From: Oopsacas minuta
Taxonomy: Eukaryota > Porifera > Hexactinellida > Lyssacinosida > Leucopsacidae
Direction: 5' to 3'
Assembly: GCA_024704765.1 (NCBI GenBank)
Contig: JAKMXF010000342.1
Span: forward strand, 157,351-221,350
Length of the DNA: 64,000 bases
This document shows positions 33,661 to 46,938 of the stretch, piece by piece (position 1 is the stretch's first letter; each line of letters starts with the position of its first letter). A model generated the notes under the pieces. That model did no database searches. It worked only from the letters and a program-made list of their open reading frames with translations, and was not told where the DNA came from. The position numbers and the translations under genes are program-made.

Positions 33661-34576
33661 CAGCAGATAATGGGATAAATTCAATCTTTGTGGCAGCTTG
33701 ATTACTATACCTAACGATGCCATTATATTAACATAACTAGGATTTATTAACTCTTCCCCGATATTATGATTCTTTTGACTCTAGATATGTTGAAACTAAT
33801 ATGATAGGATGCTTCAGTGGATCTTCTAGAACTGAGTTCAGATTATTAAATGTACTCATAATTGCAGCTGGCCTGTTACTATCTAAGGATCCTTCTATCG
33901 TTCAACAAACTGCATCCAGGATTAGACTGCTGTTGTGTTTCGTTCCTTGATTGCTTTAAGTTTGCGGAGGCTTTACTTCATTATTGCATAGAATTTAACC
34001 ACAAAATGCATTCTTGCCTAGAATCACCAATTCTATATGCTATAAAACCACACCTAAGATACACAAAGCTGTATGCACCAGATTTTATTGTGCCGGATAT
34101 TTTAAGCTTCATAGCCATTTATTGGGTTCCTGACTGCTATAACCACATAGTAATGTAATATTCTTCCGAAATCTTAAATTATGATCAAATCAACTAAGGC
34201 TCATCATTACTGAAATATATAAGCCAATATAACAGATAGTAATTGTGAACATATACTTATGGTTATCCAATTCTTAAGATTCAAGCATACCTCACAACTT
34301 GTTGGCTACTATGCAAATTGGAAGAATTATTTATGCTAACCACACGCCATTAAACTTTTAGCTTGTTGTGACACCATCCAAATTCATATGTAATAACACC
34401 GTCAAATCTTGATTAGAAGTTCTTTAAAGGACTAGGTATCAATGTAGAAGAACTAAGGTAAACATTACCGAAGTTCTACAACCCAATATTTCATAATTCA
34501 TCTAAAGTATTGTAAAGATCGACGCAGATCCTTGAAAGCTCATAATGCAATGTGGACCCATAAAGGTCAGTATACC
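33661..34576. other. Spacer between two hAT remnants
   Basis: A 98-codon plus-strand frame (33862-34158) has no motif I recognise. Nothing else is seen. Confidence 0.4.
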
Positions 34577-36250
34577 CAGGGCCGGATTATCCAATAAGCA
34601 CTGTGCCTAGGGCATACGAAAACTTGTGACCTATGATAATCTGAAAAATTAATTATTACATGACAATCATTGTCGTAGAATTTTTAAACTATACATCAGT
34701 ATAAGTATTCCCGAAATGATTATCTAATACACATAATTATGCTGAATATATACTTTACGGCTTTCTTCATAGTAAAATCTCTGATTACTGCATCAATATC
34801 TAACTTTCGATTGAAAGTAAGTAGAGAGAAGAAAACTGTTCTTGGCCCATAGTTGACCTTAAGCAATTTTTATGCTCCTTAGTTTGGGAAAGGATCTCTC
34901 GCCTTCACAACTGGTCACAAACATTGAAAGATAAATTCTAAGTGCTATGTTTAGATTAAGTAAACTTGTTATAGACCATTTTTTGTTTGTTGAATCAACA
35001 TCTCGTATACAGTGTGCCTCTCTGGATACATATTTGAGAATAACATAAATTCATCAATATAGCATTCCTCCAAATCTCTGGGATAAGTATTTAGTAATTT
35101 CGTGGGTTTCGGAATTTATTCACTTTGGACATAGATTTGGTGACGAGACCAAATCTGTCATCCAACATGGAGTATGCTTCTTGACGTTTTTCTATTTCCA
35201 GAATCAGCTTGTCTATAATGGGATTAAATGTCTGTGTTCGAAATCTGTCGCTCGAACACATATCTGAGAGTGTGTGGTCTGTTCCATTCGTAGAACCTTT
35301 ATAAAAGAATTGTTTCACTACACATTCACGCGAGGACTTATAGTCACTTCTGAAAATTATTTTGCCTTCATTTCAACACTGTTAAATTGATTAAGGATTT
35401 CTTAGAAGTGTGTTAGAAGACGATCATACAACCTAATGACTGTACCCAATTCAATTCTGAGTCCTTGAACAGAATTATTAACTATTTATGTTTTTAACAG
35501 CTTAAATGTGTTAAGTAATTTCGCAAGGGATTTAGCATCGTGAACAGCTGAAGGAGGTTGCCCAGGACGTTCAGCAGAATTCATAAGACAGTTTAATCCC
35601 TTAGTATTCTTAAATAGAGCTCTCATAGCATCACTTCTTGCAAACAATTGTGTTTCAGACACACTCTGAACTACATATGCCTTGTTTTCAAGATTTCCAG
35701 TTAGTATACTCCACCTTTTAGGTGGAGCCGAAAAGAAATTATATATAGATTGCAAAACTCCAGAAGTTTACAGCCTCTAAACAAGCTTCCACAGCAACAG
35801 ATCCTGCGAAATTTAGGCTATGGGCTGCACAGTGCAACCATTCTGCATATTTATTGTTTTTATGAATCTTGTATGTACTCCAGAGTATATCCCACTCATA
35901 TTGCTTGAATTATCATAAGATTGTGATGTGCACCATTAGATATTTATTTCATTTGTTGGAGAAACTTGATTAATAAATCAAAGAGGTAGTCGCCATCATG
36001 CCTCACGATAGCAAGAAATTCTAGAAATCTTTCCACAACAATTCCATCAGAGAGAACTTACCGAATTATTATGGTAAGTTGATCAATGGGACTTACACCA
36101 GGTGTTGAATCAATACTTACTCCATGGTACTTAGAATATTTGATTTCTTCAATAATTTTCTACTTAACTTTTAGTCCCATAATAGTTATAAATTCATCAC
36201 AAATAGTGGAAGATTGGTAGCACACTTGTCCAAAAAGGGGACGTCATTAT
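34577..36250 (-). pseudogene. hAT transposase (ZMYM1/DUF4371-like), decayed, with terminus
   Basis: A hAT-like left end, cagggccggattatccaata, begins at 34577. Reading the minus strand from about 36230: CDEFITIMGLKVK, KYHGVSIDSTPGVSPIDQLT near 36110 (first Asp region), QSYDNSSNMSGIYSGV near 35900 (second Asp region), YAEWLHCAAHSLNFAGS near 35840, YNFFSAPPKRW near 35740, LFARSDAMRALFKN near 35640, HDAKSLAKLLNTF, FRTQTFNPIIDKLILEIEKR near 35230, and LRIYLSMFVTSCEGERSF near 34900, the dimerisation domain. This order is that of ZMYM1/DUF4371-type hAT transposases. It has several stops and shifts and no clear N-terminus. The partner terminus on the right was not found. Confidence 0.75.
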
Positions 36251-36779
36251 TTCGTCAGAGGTATGAATTTTCGTTCAAGGCTCGAACTTGACCCAGCAAT
36301 GCCAAAAATTAGTGCTTCAATGCTCGACATGCAAACTTATATTTGTATATATAATTATACACATGCACACATACTTATAATAGATTTATTGCATTTTAAT
36401 AGTTTAGATCTGAAAGCTTTTCTTTGCGTCTCAAGTAATCTATTTCTCTCACTATCACTATTATGTAATTTAAATGCCTTGTCTATTACGTTGGTCACAG
36501 TTTGACAAGGTTGTTATTCCGTGAAATTTCGTCTACCTTACAGAATGTTTTCATCTGCAGATGTTGCACAATGCACCAAAATACAATTCAAAGTAAGTAA
36601 AGATAATCCCCCATATTTAGACCGTTTATATATTCTGATGATACTTCTCCTTCATCTACATCAGGTTGCCCATGCATATAAACAATAAATCCACCAATGT
36701 AAACAAACTTATGTTTACGAGGCTCACTTGAAATATACGGATTTGAGTATCTTCGATGCTCACCTAGTGTAGTAGTTGT
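36251..36779. other. Junction between hAT and P-like remnants
   Basis: No clear coding. The hAT N-terminal domain should lie here but is missing or unrecognisable. Confidence 0.4.
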
Positions 36780-37560
36780 ATGTCAGTTTCTGGAATCTCT
36801 GAATCACAGAGTGAACAATATCTACGCAGAGTCCCATTGAGAATTGTATCGTATTTCAATAATTGGTGGATATGTTGAGCTTCAAAATCGATGCAAAATT
36901 ACCACCGCAACGCTGCCTAGCTTGACCAAAAAACTTTTCTAGAGAATCTTGGGAAAATGTTAATGGAAGAACGTATTGGTAAGCCATAATTCGTCATTAG
37001 ATGCTTAGATGCAGCTATATTGTTTATGATTGTAGTAACAAATGCCTCTCCGGTGAATTTTCTTCCATTTCTTTTTTCATTTCCTCCCACCAGTTCATGT
37101 ACAGCTAGAAATCACCGCACATGCTCTTTGTAATCTATCAAAACTCAGGCAATTCTCTGACCAAGACGCAGGATAATCATCTTTAAGTTGAGGACAGGAG
37201 ATTATATCCTTAAAATTCATCATTTAATTTGAACCGGCCTTGTAGTGCATTAGATGAAACGTTGGTTTTATCAGTAAAACTTGGGGAAACTAATGGTACA
37301 CTTTGACCCTGTAGTTGTTTTTAATGAATAGAACAGTACGATAATTTGCTGACTTATCAATTCAATGAATAAAGCTGAAGTTGCAAGTTCTTCTGTTTTT
37401 TTATATGCATTACCAGGTACGTTGCACCCAGTAAAACGTATTGCTTTATTACGATTGACCTTATCAAATAAAACGTTCGCTAAACGCTGTTGATGATCTA
37501 ATTTTTCAAGTAGTTTTACTAAATTTTGGTCTTGAGAGGATTTGACATTAAATCTCAAAT
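36780..37560 (-). pseudogene. P-element/THAP9-like transposase fragment
   Basis: Minus strand: 37558-37271 is an open stretch (MRFNVKSSQDQNL, QQRLANVLFDKVNRNKAI, EELATSALFIELISQ) that fits the segment before the last catalytic region of P transposases. At about 36970-36900, MAYQYVLPLTFSQDSLEKFF then GQARQRCGGN matches the F-S-Q-D-x-L-E-x-F-F hallmark of P-element and THAP9 transposases, which carries the final acidic residues. It is followed by HQLLKYDTILNG and a CSLC pair. Only the C-terminal half is visible, with frame changes. A THAP finger fragment on the same strand at 41830-41990 might be the far end of the same element. Confidence 0.6.
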
Positions 37561-39444
37561 TAAGGTTACTTTGGAAGTGTAATAGCCTTAGATTTTCTAA
37601 GCATTACGTAGGCTGCTGGGGTGATATGTAAAGTAATTCGGCTGCTAAAATAACGGTATAGTTAGCATAACGACATTCATTAACATGATACAAAAGGAGG
37701 GCCAAATTGTCCAGAATGACTTGGTAATCTGGTCAATCGTGTTAATATATACCTTAATTGTGACCATTTCTGTGTATTAAGTTGTTAATTTATAAATCAT
37801 AAAATTTAGGAACTTCATATCAATTATTTTTGCCAGGATGAGTTGTAGAAATTCAAATGCGGAATTGAAATCTCTGAAACGTAGAAATTGGAGAATTTTT
37901 GCTTAGAGTATCTGTCATTAGCATGGCTAGCTCAGTGCTGTTATCAATAAACCGAAAATTAGACATATGTGAGCCAATATTCTTAACTATTTTTGATAAT
38001 TTTAATTTTATGTTATTTTCCTTCCAATCCCTCTCCATTTTCTCTTGGCATCATATGTTAAAAATTTACAGATCTAGGGGTTGTTTGACTTTGTTATATA
38101 CAAGACTTTGGAATAGTGGGAGGTGAATTCAAACCTCATCACTTAAAGCACCTTTGTCTGAAGAATAAATCCCAAATATTTCCAATCTCTTTCGTAAACA
38201 CCCATATTTATGTCTTAGAAAGAAGTGTTGGTGTAAATAATTGCAAATTTCCACCCCATACTCCATTGTATTCCATGTTTATTTTGTTTATGTAACCTAT
38301 TAAATTTAAGTATTCGGGCATTTGAGCAATAAAATTTCCACATTTTTATTTAGGTAATTTGACAGGACAACAATGCATCAACGTATTATATAACAATTGT
38401 CTGCCGAACCTGACACAGAATATGCTAAGGGGAGATATGTAGTTCCCTTCTACAGGAATATACTGTGTCCTACTAGGTATACAATATTTCAACGGCATGT
38501 TCATTTAACTGTTAGTATTATTTATTCCTAGACTTACCCTGACATTAAGAAACTTGTTACAAATATCAAACTTACATGCGTGGGGATAACATGGAAGATC
38601 ATGATTTAAATTGCACAATTGTCTTAGATCCAAATCTGTATGATTTAAGCGTTATCAACTGAGAGAACGCCTGGCCTCTTGTTTATTACAGAACCTGTCA
38701 ATATTCCATTTTGGTGTGAAAATATAAAATCAGAAATTTTCTCTTATTATCAGTTTGCTCCCATTTATTTACATTTATTACTCCCAAAACCTTATCTACT
38801 CTTACATAGATTAGGATTGATGTAACTATGTTGGCATTCACTTCTGCTATATCATTATTCTATGGAATCTTCTTCATATATTATTTTGAATTTCGTTTTC
38901 CTAATTTTAAATATATGGTAGCTAAAGGATGATATCCAAAATTAAATGCATGTATTCTGTAATTTGAATATTCATACATTGTAGCATTCGACAGAAATTG
39001 TCAGTTCTAGTTTAGTAGGGAGTTAAACGCTTTAGTGACTGTTAAAATAGTAATATAGGTGTAATGTGGTACTCGGGATGTTGTAGAGTTGAAACACAAA
39101 AATACTATAGATTTTGTGCAAAACTGAGGTTTACTGATAATGGAACCTGCACCATACAAGTGCAAAATTTAATATACAGTTAAATATTTCAAACCTCTAT
39201 CTTCCTCTCCATATATAGTAGATGTATAATGAAGGGTTCCTTAACCCATTATTGAATTAATCAGGTATTGGCTTCTCACTCAGTAAGTTATGAGAATATT
39301 CTTGAATGATAGAAATATATCATTAGAAAATATGTTGGATGATATAACTTCAACTGTTTATGAAAATATTCGTCAACAGATGTGTGCTGAAGACTTTCTC
39401 CATAATATTTTGGCAAAAACTACCAGATATATAACGTGCATGTA
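37561..39444. other. Non-coding stretch, nothing recognised
   Basis: A minus-strand frame at 37853-38038 (61 codons) could belong to the P-like remnant but has no motif I can name. The rest is AT-rich without structure. Confidence 0.4.
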
Positions 39445-39480
39445 CAGGGTGGCCAATAAGTTCTGACCCATTGATAAAAA
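39445..39480. mobile_element. Solo Tc1/mariner-type terminus
   Basis: TA followed by cagggtggccaataagttct, a classic terminal sequence of this superfamily. No partner end is visible downstream and an N occurs at 39573, so the element may be truncated or misassembled. Confidence 0.45.
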
Positions 39481-41829
39481 TTCATAATTCAAAAAATATC
39501 AAACTATATTCACTAAGATTTATTCCAGTTCTATTAGATAACTATATCAATACATTCGATAGTAGCTACTCANAATTTAGTCCGATTTTAGTGTTCTAAA
39601 GTTCCCTGTTCATTATTCGACGAGTTCTATGACTTCAAAACAACCCCTAGTGTCGATTAAAAGGGAATCACCTTCCGGTACAATACTATAGTTGTACCAA
39701 AAATAATTACTATTATCCATAATATTCTCAAAAGCCATCAAGCCCTGTACCTTGTTTGTGTCTTCCAGATAAATTTATTACTAACCCACAGGAGTTCATT
39801 TATTGGTGACACATATTTTTTTAACCCAGGCCAGATTTAAGTTAGTGGTAGCCTATTGCAGTCAAGTTATTTTTTGAGTCGAAGGGCGTTTTTCCTTATC
39901 CAAACTGGAACTTCTTGAAATTACAGTCAAATTGCGTTTAGAACATTTATATACGTTTTGCCTTAAATGTCCCGTCTACCTGCGTTTATATAGAATGCAG
40001 CATTCCATCTTCAGTAGATACTCATCTATACCATATTCGTCTAATTCAGGCGCCGTTCTAGATTATTCGCCCCTGGCTGGTAAAGGAAGTTTCCTCAGCC
40101 CTATTAAAAGGCGCTCCCGAGGGAATGATTAATTTGACCCGAGTACATAATTAGAGCTTACAGTTGCGAGTGTGTCAAAACTGACACTTGAAAATGCAGA
40201 TATTGCCAACATCAGTAAGTCGTACTAGCCACTAATAGTAAGAATATGTAAGAAGCTGTCAGTAATACTATGTACGTATGTGTATAGTTTTCTACTTTTG
40301 TTGCTCTGTTATGTACTAACATGGCCAGGGAGGATTTTCTTAGTTAGGTGCCGTCCTATGTTAAGCGCCGGCTGGAACAAATCATAATTTTTGTTCAAAA
40401 GAAAGTCGCCATGTAACACAAAAATTTTTAAACGGCACCTGAATTAAAACTAATTAGCGCTCTTCGCTTGCTAGGTCGTTGCGCGAGAGCTTAGAGCTTC
40501 AGGTTAGCTTAAGGATTAAACAGCTACATTTGTTTATACTTTTGGTCGCTACATAACGAGATATACTTGGCACTACGCCCTCGGGATGAATTTTTCGCTT
40601 AAATTTACATTTTATATTATCCTTGGTCCTTCCAAATTCCACTTAATGGCCTTTTGTGTTAATACATCAGCTTTACGTGACTTTAGGTTAGTAATCTGAG
40701 AAAGTCGTACCTCGGCTAACTCATCCCTTTTCTAAAATCCAAAAGATACTTTTTGGGTTTCTGTATAGTGGCTATGGTATAACCTAGAGGTCGCATGATC
40801 TCAACACGCCTGTATTTTCGGCCTGAGCCCTGTCCGAATGTATTATTACTACATACATTATCACAGAATACTATATAAGTTTAAAATGGCTCAAAATGGT
40901 GATGACCAAATACAATGAATGAGTTGAGTCAAAATTTTGAATTTAGATCTCATGTACTTGTTTCGTTCATACAAGTTTCAAATGCAAAATAATTGCCTAC
41001 GGTCATTCATTTATCCAAAGAAGTATTTTTGTGTTATTTACCTGAATACTCAAATTGGTACACCCATTTCCTCTGGACCCTTTCCTGAATATTCCTAGAC
41101 TTTTGTGTAAATCAATAACCTTAGCGATATGGGTATGTAGAATGGGGGTTTGCATTTTCTCATATGCAAATTTAAAATTTAAAACCTACATAGGCTTGCT
41201 CTCCAAGGCTAGATATGGTAACAAACAACGCTGAACTCAAATTTAGCATATCCAAATTTAGCATATTCAAGTTTCTCATATATAATTTTTTTAGTTTTCT
41301 AATTGATTGTCTAATTACTTGTCTACAATTTATATGCATATTTGTATAAATACTTGGCAAAATTTGGGTAATACCCACCCAAAAATATCAGGTTGGGACA
41401 AAACCACTCTCCATCCTTAGTTGGTGCATCTGTTGCCAACTAATAAGCTATTGTTGCATTTTCATAATGTTGTACTTGACCTAAATCTGAAGTTTATATA
41501 ATCTGTTAGAATTTAATGTGACGCATTTTTAAATTATTTCTTATTTCGCAATTGATATTTTGTTTCTTACTCCAAGTAGTTTTAGTGGTCATTTGGCACA
41601 TTAATTAGGTGAATGGGATATATAACAATTATATTGATACATTGAAATTCAACAATTCTCTTTGTGTGGGAAGACTTGTAATTAAGTGTGACTATATATT
41701 CAAATTCTATGATCATTATTCAATGCCATTATTATCAATAACATTATGGTATGCTATAAATATTATATACCGAATTCTCTATTCACAAAAACAATGCCAC
41801 ATTATATAATGGGTCTCGAATCGATTGAA
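39481..41829. other. Non-coding stretch with a short inverted repeat
   Basis: No gene. At 40345-40445, ttaggtgccgt and acggcacctgaa form an inverted pair about 100 bp apart, possibly a very small MITE. A 16-bp direct repeat (caaatttagcatat) sits near 41240-41275. Confidence 0.4.
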
Positions 41830-41990
41830 ATGGTGGATAATTGTCACCACATATATATTTTGTTGGCTTAGGTTCAAAACCAAGAAATGTATATTTTGTC
41901 GAGTACTGTTCACCATCTTATATGCCTGGAATTTTTCCTCACTATTATAGTTGCTTTTACAATCGGGTGCAGAACAGGGACTTGGCATTG
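41830..41990 (-). pseudogene. THAP zinc-finger N-terminal fragment
   Basis: The minus strand reads MPSPCSAPDCKSNYNSEEK from about 41987, the C-x4-C opening of a THAP domain (M-x3-C-S-A-x2-C-x-S-N-Y). A shifted frame further on gives EPKPTKYICGDN near 41865, in the place of the VCxxHF half. The conserved Trp and second pair are not intact. THAP domains open P-element transposases and THAP proteins. It is a fragment only. Confidence 0.55.
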
Positions 41991-44442
41991 TATGAGCAGA
42001 TATAAATGTATTCAGCTCATAAATAGCGAAAGAGTTCAAGTTCACTAAAATCAATATCAATATAATTTACATGGGGATAATTGAATATCTATGGATTAAT
42101 CAAAACTTAATAAGTAATTAATTACCATTTGTGGGTTAATAACAATGGAAAATTTAAAGATTAAACAAGCCGATGCTTTGTTAAAATCGCAAGAACACGA
42201 ATAGATACCTTATAGTAATACTTTATTATACACTCCGAAAATGATTATCCCCATACTGGTTAATATTTAAGTTGAGTGGACACGTGCATTCATGGTCCAA
42301 ATTTCAGTTGTGAGGCCTTATGTTCAGTAGGCTATGCTATAGACTTATTTAATGGTAAAAAGTAATAATTCATTAACAATACAGTACTAGGTGTACAAAA
42401 TATTAGATAAATATGCCAATCAATGTTTTGACACTTTTCAATAGTAACCGATCTATATTACAGACACCGATACATAACTCCAATTTAGCAAGTTTGACCG
42501 TAGTTCCAATAGTAGTAAGTAGAATAATCCCTAACAAAACCAAGTAAGAATTCGTTATATTTTAAGCTTAATATTATTTATATTAAGAGCATGACATTAT
42601 AGTTGTGAACCAACCTGGTGATATTGAACTACTTAGCCCATTTTTCTTATATATCCTGATTCCAGACACCACAGAAACTCTAATCGTTCCAGAAAGGACT
42701 GTGACCATCTTCATTAATGGTCAAACAGATATATACTAACAAGCTATCGAATGGTCAAGAATAGAATTCCTTGCTTCGGATTCTTATGAATTTAACTAAA
42801 TGTTTTGTATTTTGACCAAATACCGAGATTCACTTAATTAATTAAAATATCTGGAAACCTGGTATAAGTTCTCGGTGATATTAGCCTAAAATTCAAACAA
42901 GAGATAGCGCAATATTTAAAATCTGAGGTCTAAATTAGAGCTGAATCTTAGACAAAATTGTGAGCAGATGACTCCCTATATATCGCACACGGATATAACG
43001 AAATACTAGTTAATATCGAACTCCACATAAATCGAAGAAATTTCCCAGTGTCTTTACTTTCGATGTAACGTTAGGTTGCAGTTTTTTCCTTCACAGGTTC
43101 TAATGTGAATATCTTCAAAACATATTATTTTGCTCCAGAAATTGTACAGTTTGGGGTGTGTTAGGCAATATTTCCATCTTTCAAGCTAGACAAACAGATG
43201 TCTTATGATCGATATCAAAAAGCGAAACTAATATGGCAAATTTGCATTGTTGTTTCGCTTTGAAATTTACAAACCTGAGGGTATACAATACTGTCAACTC
43301 CTCTTAATTGGGGCATATCTCCAGGAACGGAATCTCCATTCCACTTGATACTAAATATTTTCGGTTAATCAGGACAAACTCTGGTTATCGAGCAAAAATT
43401 AGGTACTCAATCATAATTAAATTTCTCTTGATTTAGTAAATTCTAATAAGCTTTGTACTTGGAATAAATTTGAGATTAATAATGGCAATCAAATTCTATT
43501 TACTAAATTTCTATCAACATTGACTCACGAAAGCCACTATACTATACAAAAATTTAAAGTTTGTAATTTGTATGTGTATTACTCAACAATAGAGCGGTAA
43601 ACTTGCTTTAGATACCCACCCTTAGAATGTAATACAAAATTTTATATCCTAAGGACTCCTTTTGTCGTCCTTGGACAGCCAATGACCCCAGGTTGAGAAT
43701 CACCGGAATCGTCTGAAAAATATAGCAATACAAATTACTCTCAATCGTTTGTTCATCTTATAGTCTTCTCTCTGTCGAGGTCTAGCTCGTAACCACTTTT
43801 CACTGCTCTCATTATCAATAAAGAAAGAGAAGGCAGGTATATTCAACTTTAATACAATAGTTTAACTTACAAGTTTCAACCAGGGACCGTCAGGGTATTG
43901 CGAAGATGTTAGATGTAGAATCGAATAACAGTGAAAGTAGAGGTAGAATAGTGTGTTGTGAAGTGGAAATAGATAGTGAAAAGAATACACAGTGTGGAAT
44001 TATGCGGTAATAGGTGGAAATTTGACTCGGGGATTTACCAGAATTAATGTGTGCATTCGACTTTACACTATTTCTAACCTAGAATTATGCTATTATTAGT
44101 TACTTAATGAACTTACACTATATCCAACCAAAGGCTCCAACTTGGGCTAAAAAATTTGAAATTTTCAAACCTGAAAACCACAAATGTAAATTCTTCAAAT
44201 ACCCATGCGATATTTCAGCATTCCCGGATTTTCGGTAATTCAATGGCATTTATCAGTATTCGTATGCAGTATGTGATTAATTTTCACTTGTTTGCAAAAC
44301 AAATAAAATGTTGATTTTTCGTTCTCAAGCATTTTTAGCCGTCTATTTTTATCCTCATTCAGCTCCTTGACCTACATTTTAGGTCCCCGAATCTTGCAAT
44401 GCAAATAATTGCGAGTTGAATAGTCGACAGTTTCGCATAGTA
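41991..44442. other. Long non-coding stretch
   Basis: No gene. A stretch at about 42980-43080 (cacggatataacgaaata, later tttcgatgtaacgttaggt) has a faint pogo-like terminal look. Nothing else is seen. Confidence 0.4.
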
Positions 44443-45746
44443 CATGGTGTATCGAAAGAGTTGTCGTATAACTAACAATTATCCGTAGTTCATAGTATTC
44501 GCGACCCATTCCTTACTCTTATCATATTCTTATTATTCCGATAGCTGAATTTTTTGTATATTTATCTGCACAAATTATTACATAGTCTCACTTTTTGATA
44601 TTTTTTCCAAGTTTTCAGATTTTTGTGCACTTTTCGCATAATAGATGTCAACGACATTGGTATTGAACTTCGAAATAAAGCCATAGGGATGCTAAAGGCT
44701 GGTTTGACTCTTAAAAAGTGTCAGAAACTATAGATATTCCATTAGATCATTCCAAAGATGCTCCCTTCGGGAAATTTGGACAATCCTTGGATACTTTACC
44801 CATGAGCGGACGCCCAAATATCCTTTCTCGCGTTCTCAGGATCATCATATCCAAGACTTTGTGCAAGAGAGGAAAATCTACACGATCTATAGCACCTACA
44901 TTGGTCAATTCTGGTTTTTCTGCTTCACATTCAACAGTCCATCGCTATTTGAGGCATTCCATTAATGTTTCTCCTTACAAAAGGCAGCGAAACTCTCGTC
45001 TCATCAATAAATGATGCAAAATCAACTCGACTTCGCCTTCAAACACAAGAATTGGACTGTAAAGCTTGGTAGAAGGTTTTATGGTCCGATGAATCACCCT
45101 TTGAACTATTTGCACCCACAAACAGGCAGAACGGCCGAGTGTGGCCACATAGTTCGGCCGATGTTCAGTCATTCAATTGTGTTAAATTCCTGGCCAAAAT
45201 CCAAGTTTGGGGATAATGTCTCATCAGGCACTCTCAGAACTCCACATAATCCCTCAGAAACAGAATGTTAATAGAGAATATTATCGGAAAAATATTGAAG
45301 GGAACTTGCATGGATGCAATATGAAGAATAGCAAATTCTGGCACTATTTTGCAACGGTCTATGACTGAAAAGATGTCCCAGTCGATTTTTATGCAAGATG
45401 TCCCTCCAGCTCGCACCACCAAGCCCACTTAGACTTGGTGTTCCGAACACCTGCCAAACTACTAGGCGAAGGTTGACTGGCCAGGCAACTCCCCGGATTT
45501 GAATCTGATCGAAATTTATGGTCTATCCTTGTAGACAAGCTCAGTAAACTCCCCGAAGTTAGCACTATAAATTCCCTCATAATTCATTTGGTAAAGGTGT
45601 GTTCAGAGACTGACCCTGCCTAATCGCATTAGCGAAGTTATGAATCGGTCTGGAGATTATTTTGGTAAATAGAGTATAAGTTTATATTGTGTATTGAATA
45701 TGTTATAGTCAAATATATTATACAACAGCACTTTTGATAAACCCTG
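44443..45746 (+). mobile_element. Tc1-like (DD37E) element with both TIRs
   Basis: The left end catggtgtatcgaaagagtt pairs with the complement of the right end, cagggtttatcaaaagtgct, followed in both by gt(c/t)gtata. TA lies before 44443 and after 45746. Length is about 1.30 kb. Confidence 0.8.
44655..45665 (+). pseudogene. Tc1-like DD37E transposase, heavily decayed
   Basis: Plus-strand landmarks in changing frames: KAIGMLKAGLTLKKC near 44680 (HTH), HRYLRHSINVSPYKRQRNSR near 44940, FMQDVPPARTTKPT near 45391 with the second Asp, and WPGNSPDLNLIEIYG near 45480 with the Glu. I count 37 residues between them, including two stop codons. The spacing matches the 25.6-26.7 kb element, so two copies of the DD37E type are present. 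It is dead by many shifts and stops. Confidence 0.7.
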
Positions 45747-46689
45747 TATATCTTTTAATTTTCATTCTTAATACTATCTAGACCCGCCCAAAGCCTCCCA
45801 CATATGCTTTTTTGTCATTGCGTTTATGGGGCACACCTATTCGAATGAAATTTATTTTTAAAAAATTTTCATTTTTGTTATAACATTTATAATTACTGTA
45901 TTTCAAATTTCTTAGTACCATTTTATGAAGTATTCAATGCAGAATTGAATTGGGTTACGCATTGTTATTCATTTTATCTATGACTAGAGCTGGGTGATAT
46001 ATAACACTTAAAAATTTAGAACTCTTTTATTCTTTAATCATAATTATTATTTAAATCAAAATAGCACAGATTACGTCGTAGTCCAATTTCCAGGAGTGCA
46101 ACTAATAATCGGGATTTACTTTATATGACAACATTTCAACATATATCTACAGTGCAAATACCTATTACCCCATAATCGCCATTTTTGCCACACTGTGGAA
46201 TGACGATATGCACATAGGCTAGCTGAGCTAGTGAAAAATTTTTGGAACCTTTTTGAATTTCTTAAAAGAATTATATCAATAATTATTGGTGTAAAGTATA
46301 GGCATATCCTGCTAATATTTATCTAACTTCAGTAGCGGATTTATATCCTAGCATTGTAGATAGAGAATTCTTATGATTTGCACTCATGTATTGATTATTT
46401 GAAGACTCCAGAAATTTATTTTTAACAGTTTCGTAAATTTTTTCCAAAATATCTTCTAAGTAAGTAAGTAAGGTGCATAAATACATCAAATTTACTCAGA
46501 AAATCATTAAATGGTAAACTATATTAGATATCCATTAGAATGGTCCCAAGGCAATTGTCGTCTTTAGTCCAAAATTTTAATTGAGTACTATTGTTTTACT
46601 GAAGTGGTCAACCTTTTCCGGACTCCTTATGTGGTGTCCGTTGACTTCGCGGATCTCGGAACCAGAAACCGTACCATGTATGCCTATAT
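45747..46689. other. Spacer, nothing firm
   Basis: Near 46603 the sequence gtggtcaaccttttccggac resembles a hAT terminus, but no partner or duplication is evident. Confidence 0.35.
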
Positions 46690-46780
46690 ATTGTACGGGA
46701 TATGGACTGTTCTGTACGTGGACATTTCTGTACGTGGTCATTTCGGTTAAATATTAAGTTGGATTGTAAAGGATCACACA
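46690..46780 (+). repeat. Left direct repeat around the second MULE
   Basis: Contains gggatatggactgttctgta and an internal tandem of (a/t)ctgtacgtgg, then tttcggttaaatattaag. It matches 48137-48190 (gggatacggactgttcggta ... attcggttcaaaattaag) in the same orientation. The two sit on both sides of the MULE gene and may be subterminal repeats of it. Confidence 0.6.
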
Positions 46781-46938
46781 AATTAATATCTAAAACCATT
46801 AAGGAATTATGCAACCCAATTGCATATTTTTTTTATTCTTCACTCATGATTTTTCTATTCTTCACACATGTCTTCTTCTTTTAACACCTTATTCATCACT
46901 AATGACAAATAACAACATCAAACATTCGTGATAGAGTC

